A stretch of 64,000 nucleotides of DNA from Acidobacteriota bacterium (GCA_016211105.1 JACQSX010000031.1:1-64000), one strand, 5' to 3'. Shown: positions 17,273 to 27,188, numbered from the stretch's first letter. The notes: generated by a model not told the origin, from the sequence alone. Made by a program: numbers and translations.

Positions 17273-18718
17273 ATGACTACAGATTTGCGTTCCTGGCTTG
17301 AAAGTGTGCGCTCGTTGGGTTTGCTGCGTGAGCTCCGAGATGCCGACTGGGATGTGGAGATCGGCGCGATAACGGACATAAATGCCAAGAAGAACAAGTA
17401 CACTCTCTTGTTCGACCAAATCAAGGGATACCCTGACGGGTTTCGACTCGTTACCGGCGCCCTGCTGGACTCTAAGAGGGTCGCCCTGACGTTGGATTTG
17501 ACTCCTACGCTCAACGATCTGGAACTGGTGAGGACCATCAAGGATCGGGCAAAGTCCGCTGCGGGAAACATGGATGGATACTCGGCGAAATATGTTGACC
17601 ATGCTCCCGTGTTCGAGAACAGGGCGGAGGGAAACAAGATAAATATGTTGAAGTTTCCCGCTCCGAAGTGGTTTGAGTACGACGGAGGGCGGTATCTCGG
17701 CACGGCGGATGCGATCATCACGCGTGATCCGGAAACCGGTTGGATCAACGTCGGAGCGTATCGCATGATGCTGCAGGACGAGACGACCATGTCCATACTC
17801 ATCGAAGCTCCCCGCCACGCTAGGCTAATGATCAGGAAATATTGGGATGCAGGACAACCTTGTCCTGTGGCGATATCTTTTGGCCATCACCCGTTAATCC
17901 ACATGTTTGCCGGAATGGAGGTTCCACCGGGAGTTTCGGAGTTTACGTACGCAGGCGCTGTGAGGAAGCGCTCTTATGAAGTGGTCAAGGGCCCAATGAC
18001 AGGCCTCCCAATTCCAGCCGATAGTGAACTTGCAATTGAGGGATACATCGTCAACGAGTTTAGGCAGGAGGGGCCGTTTGGTGAGTTCATCGGCTACTAT
18101 GGAGGTGGAACCACGCAGAGTGCAACAGTGAAAGTGGCGGCCGTCTATCACCGGGACAAGCCGATCATACTTGGCACCTGCTCGGGTCGTCCTCCCCACG
18201 ACTATACGTATTTCAGGTGTCCCATGAGAGCCGCCTTAATATGGGATATTCTCGAAACGGCGGGGATTCAGGGGGTGCAGGGCGTATGGTGCCATGAAGC
18301 GGGTTATTCCCGGGCGTTTACAGTTGTGTCGATTAAACAGTTGTTCGGAGGCCATGCGAGAATGGCGGGGCATGTCGCATGCCAGTGTAGACCTGGGGCT
18401 GTCTCCGGCAGGTACGTCGTAGTGGTGGATGACGATATTGATCCCTCGAATTTGGACGACGTGGTTTGGGCCATGTGTTCGCGGAGCGACCCGGCAACTG
18501 GAATCGACGTGATCGCAGAGAGCCTTGGGACACCTCTGGATCCCATTGTGGACCATGCTCCGGACAAAGATATATTGGAATATACCAGCAGCCGCGGGAT
18601 CATTTTCGCGACGAAGCCGTATCGAAAACTGATTCGGAATGAGTTCCCCAGAGTGGTGGAAGCCAGCAAGGAACTCAGGGAAAAGACGGTGCGTCGCTGG
18701 AAGGAACTGCAAGACTGA
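17273..18718 (+). CDS. UbiD-family (de)carboxylase 1
   Basis: This 481-residue enzyme belongs to the prenylated-FMN-dependent UbiD family, which adds or removes CO2 on aromatic or unsaturated acids. The conserved arginine is in VGAYRMML and the two glutamates in RQEGPFGEFIGYYGG; CSGRPPHDYTYF and the C-terminal VVVDDDIDPSNL are also typical. It lies 200 bp after the ADP-forming synthetase and 142 bp before a CoA ligase, both plus strand. No ubiX (prenyl-FMN synthase) is in the window, so the cofactor must come from elsewhere. Substrate unknown. Confidence 0.9.
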   Translation: MTTDLRSWLESVRSLGLLRELRDADWDVEIGAITDINAKKNKYTLLFDQIKGYPDGFRLVTGALLDSKRVALTLDLTPTLNDLELVRTIKDRAKSAAGNMDGYSAKYVDHAPVFENRAEGNKINMLKFPAPKWFEYDGGRYLGTADAIITRDPETGWINVGAYRMMLQDETTMSILIEAPRHARLMIRKYWDAGQPCPVAISFGHHPLIHMFAGMEVPPGVSEFTYAGAVRKRSYEVVKGPMTGLPIPADSELAIEGYIVNEFRQEGPFGEFIGYYGGGTTQSATVKVAAVYHRDKPIILGTCSGRPPHDYTYFRCPMRAALIWDILETAGIQGVQGVWCHEAGYSRAFTVVSIKQLFGGHARMAGHVACQCRPGAVSGRYVVVVDDDIDPSNLDDVVWAMCSRSDPATGIDVIAESLGTPLDPIVDHAPDKDILEYTSSRGIIFATKPYRKLIRNEFPRVVEASKELREKTVRRWKELQD

Positions 18719-18860
18719 CCTGCTTTTGGCTGGATGTCCTGTTTTCGGCGCATCCCAGCAAGAACTCGCGATTGGTGATGTTTGACATGCTCGCCTGTTC
18801 ATTCTAGACTCTCAGGTCCGTGGCCAGGATGACCTGGCACTTTCCAATGAAAGGGGGACT

Positions 18861-20567
18861 ATGTTACCTGGATATCGTGACCCCAGAACCTATATGCCTG
18901 AAGGGGAATATCCAAAGGATTGGCCGCCTATTGAGAAAATACACTCGCCGGATTGGCGGCAGTATCGCTCTCCCGCAGCTCCTGAATGGTTGAATGCAAC
19001 TGAGGTTCTGCTGGACCGACACGTGCAAAACGGCGATACGGCCAAGAAGACGGCAATCATAGCTGACGACATATCTTATAGCTACGAGCAACTATTGCGG
19101 ATGATTTGCAAGGTTGCTAACGCATTAACACATGAACTTGGACTCGACTACGATCACCGCATCGCTATCTTTGCTCCCGACCGCATAGAGGCGATGGTTA
19201 CATGGCTGGGCGCTCACAGGGCAGGTGTTGTCCCCTGTTGGCTGTCGCACTTATATAAGACGGACGACATACGTTACTTTATCGAAGATTTGGCATGCAA
19301 GGCGGTGTTTGTAGACGCTTCTCGCTGGGACAATCTGAGGGCGATCCGGGACAAGCTCCCTCCCACATTGAAGCACATTGTGGTGTACGGAGAAAATGGA
19401 AAAGACTTGGGAGTGGAAGGCTACGATCAATTGGTACATCCGATGCAGGATCAGTTCTTACCAGTGAAGAAACATGTTGATGACTTCTCCTACCTTTTCT
19501 ATAGCGGTGGTACAACGGGTCGGGCGAAGTGCATCGTCCATTTGGTGAGAGACTTCACTTGGATTCCGCACGCCTTCGTACACTTCATGGAATGGAAGTC
19601 TAGTGATATGCATTACGACACTTCACCGAAGTTTCACGACCATGGCATATGGCCGGGGGCTCTAATACCGTTATGGAATGGAGCTACGACTATATTTGTC
19701 AGCGACCGACTGACTGCCGACGTTGTCGTTAATACGATTGAAAAGCATCAGCCGAATATCTTGACAACCGTTCCCACAGTCCTGAAGTGGCTTATCAACT
19801 ATCCGTCGGAGCAGGGAAAGAAGCCGGATCTCAGTAGTCTTAAAATGGTGCACTCGGCTGCGGAAAAAATACCGATGGTGATGTATGAAAGATTTCAGGA
19901 ATTTTACGGTATTGAGATATTCGACTCCGTCGGCTCATCAGAAATAACTTATGAGTGGTTCGCCAATCGACCCAAAGAACACAAGATGGGAAGCGGCGGA
20001 AAACCCATTTTTGGGTATGAAGCCCTCCTCGTGGATCCAGAGACGTTTGAGATTATACGGGAAGCGAATAGGCACGGCGAGATGTGGGTTAGATCGGATA
20101 GCGTCCTCTTTTTCTACTGGCGTAAATATCATAAAACGAAGGACTCGCTGGTAGGTCCGTGGATGCGCACCGGAGATGTCATGTACTTTGACGAGGACGG
20201 GTTCATCTGGCATGTGGGCCGGCTCGATGACGTCTTTAAGGTATCTGGAATGTGGGTTTCGCCGCTTCAGGTTGAGAGTTCTCTGCTAAAAAGCCCCGCA
20301 GTAAGAGATGTGGCTGTCATTCCGAAAAAGGACGAATCGGATGGCTTGACGTACACAAAGGCATTCGTTGTATTGAGTCCCGGCTGTACATTGAGCAATG
20401 CATTGATTCGAGAGTTACAGGAAATGGTGGGCAAAGAGATCGGCAGTTACAAGGCGCCCAAATGGATCGAGGCGATTGATGAAATACCTCGGACCACATT
20501 CCAGAAGATCAGCCGGGTCACCCTTCGGCAGAGGGAAGAGACGAAAGAGGCTGCGCCCACATCGTGA
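18861..20567 (+). CDS. Acyl-CoA ligase of the benzoate-CoA ligase group, divergent motifs
   Basis: This 568-residue ANL-superfamily enzyme is larger than the ligase at 7.9 kb because of a 45-residue N-terminal extension (PEGEYPKDWPPIEKIH). The P-loop reads YSGGTTGRAKC in place of the usual TSGTTGxPKG, and the C-terminal lysine motif reads TTFQKISR, keeping the Lys but not the Gly before it. The hinge GRLDDVFKVSG and TGDVMYFDEDG are standard, so it is likely active. Immediate neighbours are UbiD 1 upstream and the convergent UbiD 2 operon downstream, consistent with one pathway for an aromatic acid. Confidence 0.88.
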   Translation: MLPGYRDPRTYMPEGEYPKDWPPIEKIHSPDWRQYRSPAAPEWLNATEVLLDRHVQNGDTAKKTAIIADDISYSYEQLLRMICKVANALTHELGLDYDHRIAIFAPDRIEAMVTWLGAHRAGVVPCWLSHLYKTDDIRYFIEDLACKAVFVDASRWDNLRAIRDKLPPTLKHIVVYGENGKDLGVEGYDQLVHPMQDQFLPVKKHVDDFSYLFYSGGTTGRAKCIVHLVRDFTWIPHAFVHFMEWKSSDMHYDTSPKFHDHGIWPGALIPLWNGATTIFVSDRLTADVVVNTIEKHQPNILTTVPTVLKWLINYPSEQGKKPDLSSLKMVHSAAEKIPMVMYERFQEFYGIEIFDSVGSSEITYEWFANRPKEHKMGSGGKPIFGYEALLVDPETFEIIREANRHGEMWVRSDSVLFFYWRKYHKTKDSLVGPWMRTGDVMYFDEDGFIWHVGRLDDVFKVSGMWVSPLQVESSLLKSPAVRDVAVIPKKDESDGLTYTKAFVVLSPGCTLSNALIRELQEMVGKEIGSYKAPKWIEAIDEIPRTTFQKISRVTLRQREETKEAAPTS

Positions 20568-20630
20568 GCCGCGAAGGATGAACACAACCCGATTGCGGTT
20601 TGCGTGATCGGCGCATAGGAGGCGTGGCGG

Positions 20631-22007
20631 TCACTTTTTATAGTATTCGTAAAGCTTACTCATCGCTTGCGCCGCCCTTTCAGGTGTGAAATACAAGGGC
20701 ACGCCGTGCTGATTTAAGATCTCCCTTGCCTTAAATATCTCCGCATCGCCCATCATGCAGGCCAACAGAGGCTTGCCCAACTGCTGCGCTAATCGTTTCG
20801 CCTCAATCCACGGATCCGTATAGACGGTGACAGGAGTGAAGATGGATCTGATGGCGCAGCAAATGATTCCATCGATTGCATCATCTCTCAGGAGGATGTT
20901 TACCACCTCCCGGTACATCTCTAACGTGACGCTGCCGGTCAGGTCCACAGGGTTTGCCGATGCGCCAAAACGGGGGATCACGTTTCGTAATTTTTGCTGT
21001 GTTTCCGCCGATAACATTGGAATGTGCAAGCGGGACTTTTCACAATGGTCTGCGCAAATGCACGCAGGCCCTCCCGCATTGGTACATATGGCGATCCTGC
21101 CGCCCCGCAGGGGAGGCTGAGATATCAGGGCGGCAAGCGCGTCGACCAGATCTGTGGTCCCTTCAGCCTGTAGGACACCCGCTTTATGGAACACTTCCCT
21201 CAGCGTGGGGTCCCTGCCAGGTTCCGAGCCTGTAGTCATCCTGATGGTTCTGATGCCTGCTTCTGTGTATCCACCCTTGACGGCGACGATTGGTTTAACC
21301 CTACGCAATTGTCTTGCTACTTCAATAAATTTCTCCTCGTCGTCCAGCGCCTCTATATAAAGGGCGATTGCCTTGGTATCTTCGTCCCCGGCCAGGTATG
21401 TCAAAGCGTCAACCTCATTAACATCGGCTTTGTTTCCCAAAGAGATGAATTTGCTGAAGCCGAACCCCTGTCTTATGGATTGAAAGACAATCGCACTGGA
21501 GAAGCTGCCGCTTTGGCTGACCACGCTCGCTGGTCCTCCCAACGGTTGGAATTGGTTAAAGCTTAGATTCAGTTTAATGGAGGCATTGTAGAGTCCGTTG
21601 ATGTTTGGACCGAAGATCCTGATCCCGTTTGCTCGCGCGGTTTCCACTACCTTCTTCTGAAGTTCTGCGCCTTCAGGGCCAGACTCTGCGAAGCCCCCCG
21701 CGTACACGATCGCTCCCTTAACACCCTTCGTCCCGCAATCCTGCAACACCGCTGGAATCGCCTGATTTGGGATGACGATCGCCACCAGATCGATCGTGCC
21801 TGGTAGGTCCTTCACCGATGGGTATGCTTTGAGACCGAATATCTCAGTTGCGCCTGGATTGACAGGGTATACCTTGCCCTTGTAACCCTGATCCAAGCAA
21901 TTCTTCAATATCTGATAACCAATCTTCCCAGGAGTTTCTGAGGCTCCCACGACAGCTACAGACGTGGGATTAAGGACCTGTTCCAAGGGGAGAAGAGCTC
22001 TTGACAT
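20631..22007 (-). CDS. Stand-alone acyl-CoA synthetase (NDP-forming) alpha-like protein without catalytic His
   Basis: This 458-residue protein has the CoA-binding Rossmann domain (SVAVVGASETPGKIGY), the ligase-CoA domain with VSQSGSFSSA, and GAxANPVDLTG-type ends of the alpha part of ADP-forming synthetases, but no ATP-grasp domain. At the position of the phosphohistidine motif SHTGS it reads RMTTGSEPG, so the His is Thr. It therefore should not run the normal phosphate relay. It lies directly after UbiD 2; the ATG at 22007 (GAAGGTGA upstream) is preferred over GTG at 22022. A role as a CoA-binding partner is inference. Confidence 0.88.
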   Translation of the reverse strand: MSRALLPLEQVLNPTSVAVVGASETPGKIGYQILKNCLDQGYKGKVYPVNPGATEIFGLKAYPSVKDLPGTIDLVAIVIPNQAIPAVLQDCGTKGVKGAIVYAGGFAESGPEGAELQKKVVETARANGIRIFGPNINGLYNASIKLNLSFNQFQPLGGPASVVSQSGSFSSAIVFQSIRQGFGFSKFISLGNKADVNEVDALTYLAGDEDTKAIALYIEALDDEEKFIEVARQLRRVKPIVAVKGGYTEAGIRTIRMTTGSEPGRDPTLREVFHKAGVLQAEGTTDLVDALAALISQPPLRGGRIAICTNAGGPACICADHCEKSRLHIPMLSAETQQKLRNVIPRFGASANPVDLTGSVTLEMYREVVNILLRDDAIDGIICCAIRSIFTPVTVYTDPWIEAKRLAQQLGKPLLACMMGDAEIFKAREILNQHGVPLYFTPERAAQAMSKLYEYYKK

Positions 22008-22025
22008 GTTCTTCACCTTCACGCG

Positions 22026-23555
22026 CTAGAGTTTAAGGCCATACTGAGACCATTCGTCCCTTACACGCTTCAGCGTCTCCGGGTCGGGTCGGTTCATCTT
22101 GGGTGTGCCTTTGGTTCTGCCGTATTCCGTGTCAAACTTCCTGGTAGCATCGATTCCTATCTTGGAGATCATCCCGAAGGCTTCTCCAGGCCTCTTTACA
22201 GGCAACAACGATCGAACCGATGGGTTCAGCGCGTTTACGCCCATGGGCGGTAAGATCACGATATCCAACTCGGGATCCACCCGTGTGGCAATCGCGAAGA
22301 GAACGTCATTGATGTCATATATGTTCACGTCTTCGTCCACTACGATGACTCCATTTAGAGTGGCCATCCCGAATCCTGATCCCAGGGCGGAATAGATGGC
22401 CTGCTTCCCCCATCCCGGAACCCGCTTCGTTATCGATATCACTGCGTAATAGTTCCTCATTTCTAAGGGGAGGGCCAAATCTCTGAATCCTACAACGCTC
22501 CGCTGCATTTCGTTGTACCAGCGGACATAGGGAATCGAGTAAAGAATCTGCGTTTCGCTGTATATATGGGCCGAAACACAGGACTGAAACAGAGGATTCT
22601 TCCTGTGGGTAATGCACTGGACCTTAAAGATTGGATGCTTCATCGACCCGGCTGCCGTATAGCCCATCCATTCACTAAAGGGGCCTTCCTCCTCCAGTTC
22701 AGAAGTGCTGAGCTTGCCTTCAAGCACAATCTCTGCGGAAGCGGGTACCTGCAGATCCGACAATTCGCACTTAACGAGCTCAATAGGAGATCCTTTCAAC
22801 GCCCCCGCCATCCTGAACTCCGCGTCTCTGCCGACCACAGGCATCTTAATGCCGCTTGTAATGTACAGAGTCTGGTCGAACCCAATTGCCACTGCGCAAT
22901 CGATCGCCTGCTCCCCACGCATTCTTGCTCTGGAGACATAGATGCCAATGTCCTGGAGGACATTACAGACCACTCCCGTCGTCTTGCCGTCGTATTGGTG
23001 GAGCCTGTAGCATCCGAAATTGAAACCCCACTGGGGATCCCGGGTACAGACGGCTCCCATCAAGATAAAAGGACCTCCATCGTCGGGATGCCATTTCAGG
23101 ATAGGAATCTTGTTCAGGTTGACATCGTCACCTTTCACAACGACTTCCTTGCAGGGCGCGTTGCGCGCATCCACCAGCACCGGAGGTATCCACTGGTCCA
23201 TTTTCTCCATTTTGCCAGCCAGATAATGAATCACGTCCTTTCTTTCCGCCGTCCTCCAATTTTCCATATGTGCTGCCAGGGCTATTCTCTTGTAGTTACC
23301 GAGGACGTTCTTCACTACCGGCATCTCGTATCCTCGAACCTTCTCGAAAATGACCACCGGGGCATCCAGGCCGACCTTCTCATGCAGCTCCCACATCATC
23401 GTTGCTATCTCATAGGCCGCGTCTACTTCACGAGTAACTCTCTTGAGCATGCCCTCCCTCTCGCAAACCTCCAAAAAAATCCTGAGGTCTCGATTGTCCA
23501 ACTCGGCCCTGGCCGGGGGGCGTCCCTGTTTTTCATTTGTAATCACTTGCGCCAT
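22026..23555 (-). CDS. UbiD-family (de)carboxylase 2
   Basis: This 509-residue UbiD-family enzyme is clearly diverged from UbiD 1. It keeps the arginine in FNFGCYRLHQYDG and both glutamates in LEEEGPFSEWMGY (Ser where Gly is usual), plus VVDEDVNIYDINDVLFA. The family uses prenylated FMN. The stop is a few bases before the alpha-like synthetase gene, so the two form a tight operon. The larger size and pairing with CoA-handling proteins recall phthaloyl-CoA decarboxylase and phenylphosphate carboxylase relatives, but the substrate cannot be read from sequence. Confidence 0.9.
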   Translation of the reverse strand: MAQVITNEKQGRPPARAELDNRDLRIFLEVCEREGMLKRVTREVDAAYEIATMMWELHEKVGLDAPVVIFEKVRGYEMPVVKNVLGNYKRIALAAHMENWRTAERKDVIHYLAGKMEKMDQWIPPVLVDARNAPCKEVVVKGDDVNLNKIPILKWHPDDGGPFILMGAVCTRDPQWGFNFGCYRLHQYDGKTTGVVCNVLQDIGIYVSRARMRGEQAIDCAVAIGFDQTLYITSGIKMPVVGRDAEFRMAGALKGSPIELVKCELSDLQVPASAEIVLEGKLSTSELEEEGPFSEWMGYTAAGSMKHPIFKVQCITHRKNPLFQSCVSAHIYSETQILYSIPYVRWYNEMQRSVVGFRDLALPLEMRNYYAVISITKRVPGWGKQAIYSALGSGFGMATLNGVIVVDEDVNIYDINDVLFAIATRVDPELDIVILPPMGVNALNPSVRSLLPVKRPGEAFGMISKIGIDATRKFDTEYGRTKGTPKMNRPDPETLKRVRDEWSQYGLKL

Positions 23556-24009
23556 CTGTGTCGCTCCTCTCTTGGTAAATAAATCGTACGCATAATGGTA
23601 GGTTTGGTATTTGTAAAGGCGGTGATCTCTTGGCCAGGCTTAGTTGTTGAAAGCAGGATCCTCTCCAGGTCACCTTCTAAATTGGTTCGTGCTCGCTCGT
23701 TCGATCATGCTGCCCGCGAGCGCTGCAGATTATCGTACGACTGAATAAATCGCAAGAAAAAAGTGCGCGCGGCCGGGAAGGCTTAAGATATGTCTGGACC
23801 TTTCCCGCATTGTCTTGGCCCGCGGTTGCTTCTTCCTGCACTTTCCCTGCAATTGGCCTGAGTATGACCGAAAACGCGAAATTTGCCCGCCGCGTTTGGC
23901 ACAAGTCAATTTTCACCGAGGCGCCGAAAGCTCCACTTTTTGATTCCCATCAGAGGGAGCCTTGTGGTAGAGTCGGTCCGTTTTTTGTCCATAAAACCAT
24001 ACAGGAGGA
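23556..24009. other. Divergent intergenic region
   Basis: This 454-bp gap lies between UbiD 2 (minus) and the TonB receptor (plus). Short open frames here have no recognisable features. Promoters for both directions are expected, but no convincing box or operator was identified. GGAGGAATGATG at the right edge is the receptor's translation start region. Confidence 0.45.
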
Positions 24010-27000
24010 ATGATGATGTCAAGAAGTTACGTGCGACATTATGCGATTTATGTAGCTATTTTGTGCGGCCTGACGTTTTCCAGCCGAACCATTTTGGGAC
24101 AGGTCACGACGGCTACCATTCTAGGAACCGTTAAGGATGACAGCGGGGCAGTACTTCCGGGTGTCTCGGTAGCGGTAAAACATGTCGACACGGGAGCGGT
24201 GCGGACCGTTGTGACCGATGACGAAGGGAGATACCACGCTCCCAACCTGGCCTTAGGGAATTATGAGGTAGAGGCTGAGTTGGCCGGCTTCCAGACTGCG
24301 GTCAGAAGTGGCATCAAACTTTCGCTGGGCCAGGAAGGCATTGTAGATTTCACCATGAAAGTGGGGCAAATCAGCGAAAAAGTTGTGGTGAGCGGGGAGG
24401 CGCCTCTGGTGCAGACCACCAGTTCGACACTCACCGCTCTGGTAGATGACAAGAAAATCCGTGATTTGCCCTTGAATGGCCGGGATTTCAGCCAACTAGC
24501 GACGCTGCAAGCCGGTGTCTATGCTCCTCCGTCCATGGGACAAGCCGTCAGCTCCATTTTCGGCGCTGGACCCCGGATTTCGATTTCAGGCGCTCGCCCC
24601 AACCAAAATAACTTTCTCTTGGACGGTTCCGATGTACAGGATGCGACGGGGCGGACTCCGGCCGGAGTGTCCGGAACCACCCTGGGAGTGGAGACGGTTC
24701 GAGAATTTACGGTGCTGACCAGTATCTACAGCGCTGAATATGGAAAGGTCGCGGGAGGGGTGATCAATGCCGTGACCAAGTCGGGAACCAACGAATTTCA
24801 TGGGACGGTGTTTGAATTTCACCGCAACGATAACTTCGACGCGCGGAACTTTTTCGACGCGACCAAGCCTGAGTTTAAGAGAAATCAGTTTGGATTTACT
24901 GCCGGTGGTCCCATCCGAAAGGACCACACTTTTTTCTTTGGAAGTTATGAGGGTCTTCGCGACCGCCTTGGCTTGACGCAACGGAATATTGTTCTAACCC
25001 CTGAGGCCCGTCAGGGGATCTTTCCTAACAGAACGGTCCCTGTCAACCCTCGGGTTAAACCCTACCTCGATCTTTTTCCGCTCCCCACACCAGGTGGAAG
25101 AAATTTCGGAGACGGTCGCGCCGAGTCTATTCGCTCCTCGGGCCAGCCGACCAATGAAGATTACTTTTTGGTCAAGATTGACCATACACTTTCCAGCTCT
25201 GATTCCATTTTCGTGCGTTATAATCGTGACAACTCCTCGATCAATTCGCCGCAATCGTTCGCAGGCTTTGACAATTTAGGGAAAACTCGAAGACAATTCA
25301 TGGCGATTGAGGAGAAGAAAGTAATTTCTGCCTCTCTGCTCAATGAATTTCGCTTTTCTTTCAATCGCAATATCTACGGGGTGGCTACCGAGCAAACCAT
25401 CACCTTAGATCCGTCGCTGAGTTTTGTGCCGGGCCGACCGATGGGAGAAATGAGTATAGGCGGACTTTCCGGATATGGGTATAATGCCAGGCAGGACCGG
25501 TTCTTGACGCAGAACATGTTCGAATACATCGACAACGTCTCCTACAACCGGGGGAATCACTCGATGCGATTCGGAGTTCAAGTAAAGAGAATCCAGTTCA
25601 ACACGGTCTCCGCTTTTGCGCAGAACGCGAGATGGGTGTTCAACACTGTGGATAGCTTCCTCAGGGGACAGCCTTTCCAGTTAGACATTATGATTCCGGG
25701 TTCGGATACGGTTCGGGGATGGCGCCAAACCTATCTTGGGGCGTATATTCAAGATGATGTAAAGATCACTCCAACGTTCACGCTTAACCTGGGCCTGCGC
25801 TATGAACTCAGCACCGAACCGACGGAGGTCAACGGAAAGGTAGCCAACTTAATCCATCCGCTCACCGACAAGGAAGTTTCGGTACCGAAAACTCTCTACG
25901 AAAATCCGTGTCTGAAGTGTCTCTCACCCCGCCTGGGATTTGCGTGGGACGTTTTTGGCAATGGCAAGACGGCGTTAAGGGGAGGCTTCGGGATTTTCAA
26001 CAATGTGCTGCTGCCTACCGACTGGATTTTCTCGGCCACTAATTTGCCGCCCTTTTTCAAAAGACCGCTGTTATTCAACCCACCCTTTCCCAGCGTCCTC
26101 GAGGCCCTGGCCAGTGTGGCAATTCCACCGTTTGGACTTGATTTCATCGATGTTTCGCCCTCCCAACCTTATCTGTTGAAGTACAACTTGAATATTCAGC
26201 GTGAGATCGTCCCAGACTTGGTGGTTACCATAGGATACACGGGCTCAAGAACCGTGCACGCGGGAAGACAGCAGAACCTCAACATCAATCAATTTCAAGT
26301 GCTGCCCGATGGAAGGAAGTTTTTCCCGGCGGGAGCGCAGCGTTTCAACCCCGTCTTTTCTGCCTATGCCTATAAGGTCTTTGACTCGCAGGGGACCTAT
26401 AGTGCGCTGCAAATATCAGCCAATAAGCGTTTCAGCCATGGCCTTCAATTTCAGGTCTCTTACACATTTTCGAAGAGTATGGACGAGGTATCGGGACATT
26501 CCGGTTCCGGGGAATCCACCGGCACGACGATTGGTTCGATGGATCCGCACGACCGGAAGGCGGACTACGGGCTTTCCGGCTTCGACGTGAGGAATGCTGC
26601 CGTCTTTAATTTCAGCTATGACTTGCCGATGAAGGTTACGGGTGGATTCAACAGGCTGGTTGGGGGTTGGCAGATCAACGGCATTCTCACTCTGGCCGAT
26701 GGAAATGCAGTCAATCTTGTTAATAGTATCGATCGAGCTCGCGCCGGTAACTCTACCGTAACTCAAGGACTGCATGACAGGCCCAACTTAAAGTCCGGTG
26801 GTAACAACAACCCATTCCGGGATCGGAATCCAGACAACTATTGGGATGGGAGTCAGTTTGAGCTTCAGGAGGCGGGTTTCTTTGGCAACCTGGGGCGCGA
26901 TACGGGGATTATCCCGGGGATCGTAACCGTTGATTTTTCCGTGATAAAGAACATTTCTATCGACGAGCAGCGCACGATCCAGTTCCGCTCTGAGTTCTTC

Positions 27001-27147
27001 AACCTTCTCAACCGCGCCAACTTCGGTCTGCCGAGTAGAAACGTTTTTGAAAATACTTCCGGGATTCCCAGTACCACGTTTGGCAGAATCTCCTCGACCA
27101 ATACGACGGCCCGGCAGGTTCAATTGGCACTGAAGTTCCTTTTCTGA
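24010..27147 (+). CDS. Oar-like TonB-dependent outer-membrane receptor
   Basis: This 1045-residue protein has a signal peptide (about 1-31), a carboxypeptidase-regulatory-like domain (ATILGTVKDDSGAVLPGVSV onward, about 34-115), a plug with LPLNGRDFSQL and a 22-strand-type barrel ending in LALKFLF with terminal Phe. It would take up large or scarce substrates across the outer membrane using TonB energy. This architecture and length are typical of Acidobacteriota and Oar proteins. It is followed by a DUF5916 protein, a frequent partner. The two ATGs in tandem (24010, 24013) leave the start uncertain by one codon. Confidence 0.92.
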   Translation: MMMSRSYVRHYAIYVAILCGLTFSSRTILGQVTTATILGTVKDDSGAVLPGVSVAVKHVDTGAVRTVVTDDEGRYHAPNLALGNYEVEAELAGFQTAVRSGIKLSLGQEGIVDFTMKVGQISEKVVVSGEAPLVQTTSSTLTALVDDKKIRDLPLNGRDFSQLATLQAGVYAPPSMGQAVSSIFGAGPRISISGARPNQNNFLLDGSDVQDATGRTPAGVSGTTLGVETVREFTVLTSIYSAEYGKVAGGVINAVTKSGTNEFHGTVFEFHRNDNFDARNFFDATKPEFKRNQFGFTAGGPIRKDHTFFFGSYEGLRDRLGLTQRNIVLTPEARQGIFPNRTVPVNPRVKPYLDLFPLPTPGGRNFGDGRAESIRSSGQPTNEDYFLVKIDHTLSSSDSIFVRYNRDNSSINSPQSFAGFDNLGKTRRQFMAIEEKKVISASLLNEFRFSFNRNIYGVATEQTITLDPSLSFVPGRPMGEMSIGGLSGYGYNARQDRFLTQNMFEYIDNVSYNRGNHSMRFGVQVKRIQFNTVSAFAQNARWVFNTVDSFLRGQPFQLDIMIPGSDTVRGWRQTYLGAYIQDDVKITPTFTLNLGLRYELSTEPTEVNGKVANLIHPLTDKEVSVPKTLYENPCLKCLSPRLGFAWDVFGNGKTALRGGFGIFNNVLLPTDWIFSATNLPPFFKRPLLFNPPFPSVLEALASVAIPPFGLDFIDVSPSQPYLLKYNLNIQREIVPDLVVTIGYTGSRTVHAGRQQNLNINQFQVLPDGRKFFPAGAQRFNPVFSAYAYKVFDSQGTYSALQISANKRFSHGLQFQVSYTFSKSMDEVSGHSGSGESTGTTIGSMDPHDRKADYGLSGFDVRNAAVFNFSYDLPMKVTGGFNRLVGGWQINGILTLADGNAVNLVNSIDRARAGNSTVTQGLHDRPNLKSGGNNNPFRDRNPDNYWDGSQFELQEAGFFGNLGRDTGIIPGIVTVDFSVIKNISIDEQRTIQFRSEFFNLLNRANFGLPSRNVFENTSGIPSTTFGRISSTNTTARQVQLALKFLF

Positions 27148-27164
27148 CACTGCTGCTTTTAAAT

Positions 27165-27188
27165 CGGGCGCTCGTGTTGGGGCGCCCG
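27165..27188. terminator. Hairpin after the TonB receptor gene
   Basis: CGGGCGC and GCGCCCG form a perfect 7-bp GC stem with a 10-base loop, 18 bp after the stop. No T-run follows, so it may stabilise the 3' end or act as a Rho-independent-like pause site only weakly. Confidence 0.4.

Noticed and set aside
16736-17818. Minus-strand frame of 360 codons
   Set aside because: It is antisense to the ADP-forming synthetase and UbiD 1; the codon pattern and motifs belong to the plus-strand genes.
22566-23582. Plus-strand frame of 338 codons
   Set aside because: It is antisense to UbiD 2 and has no recognisable domain.
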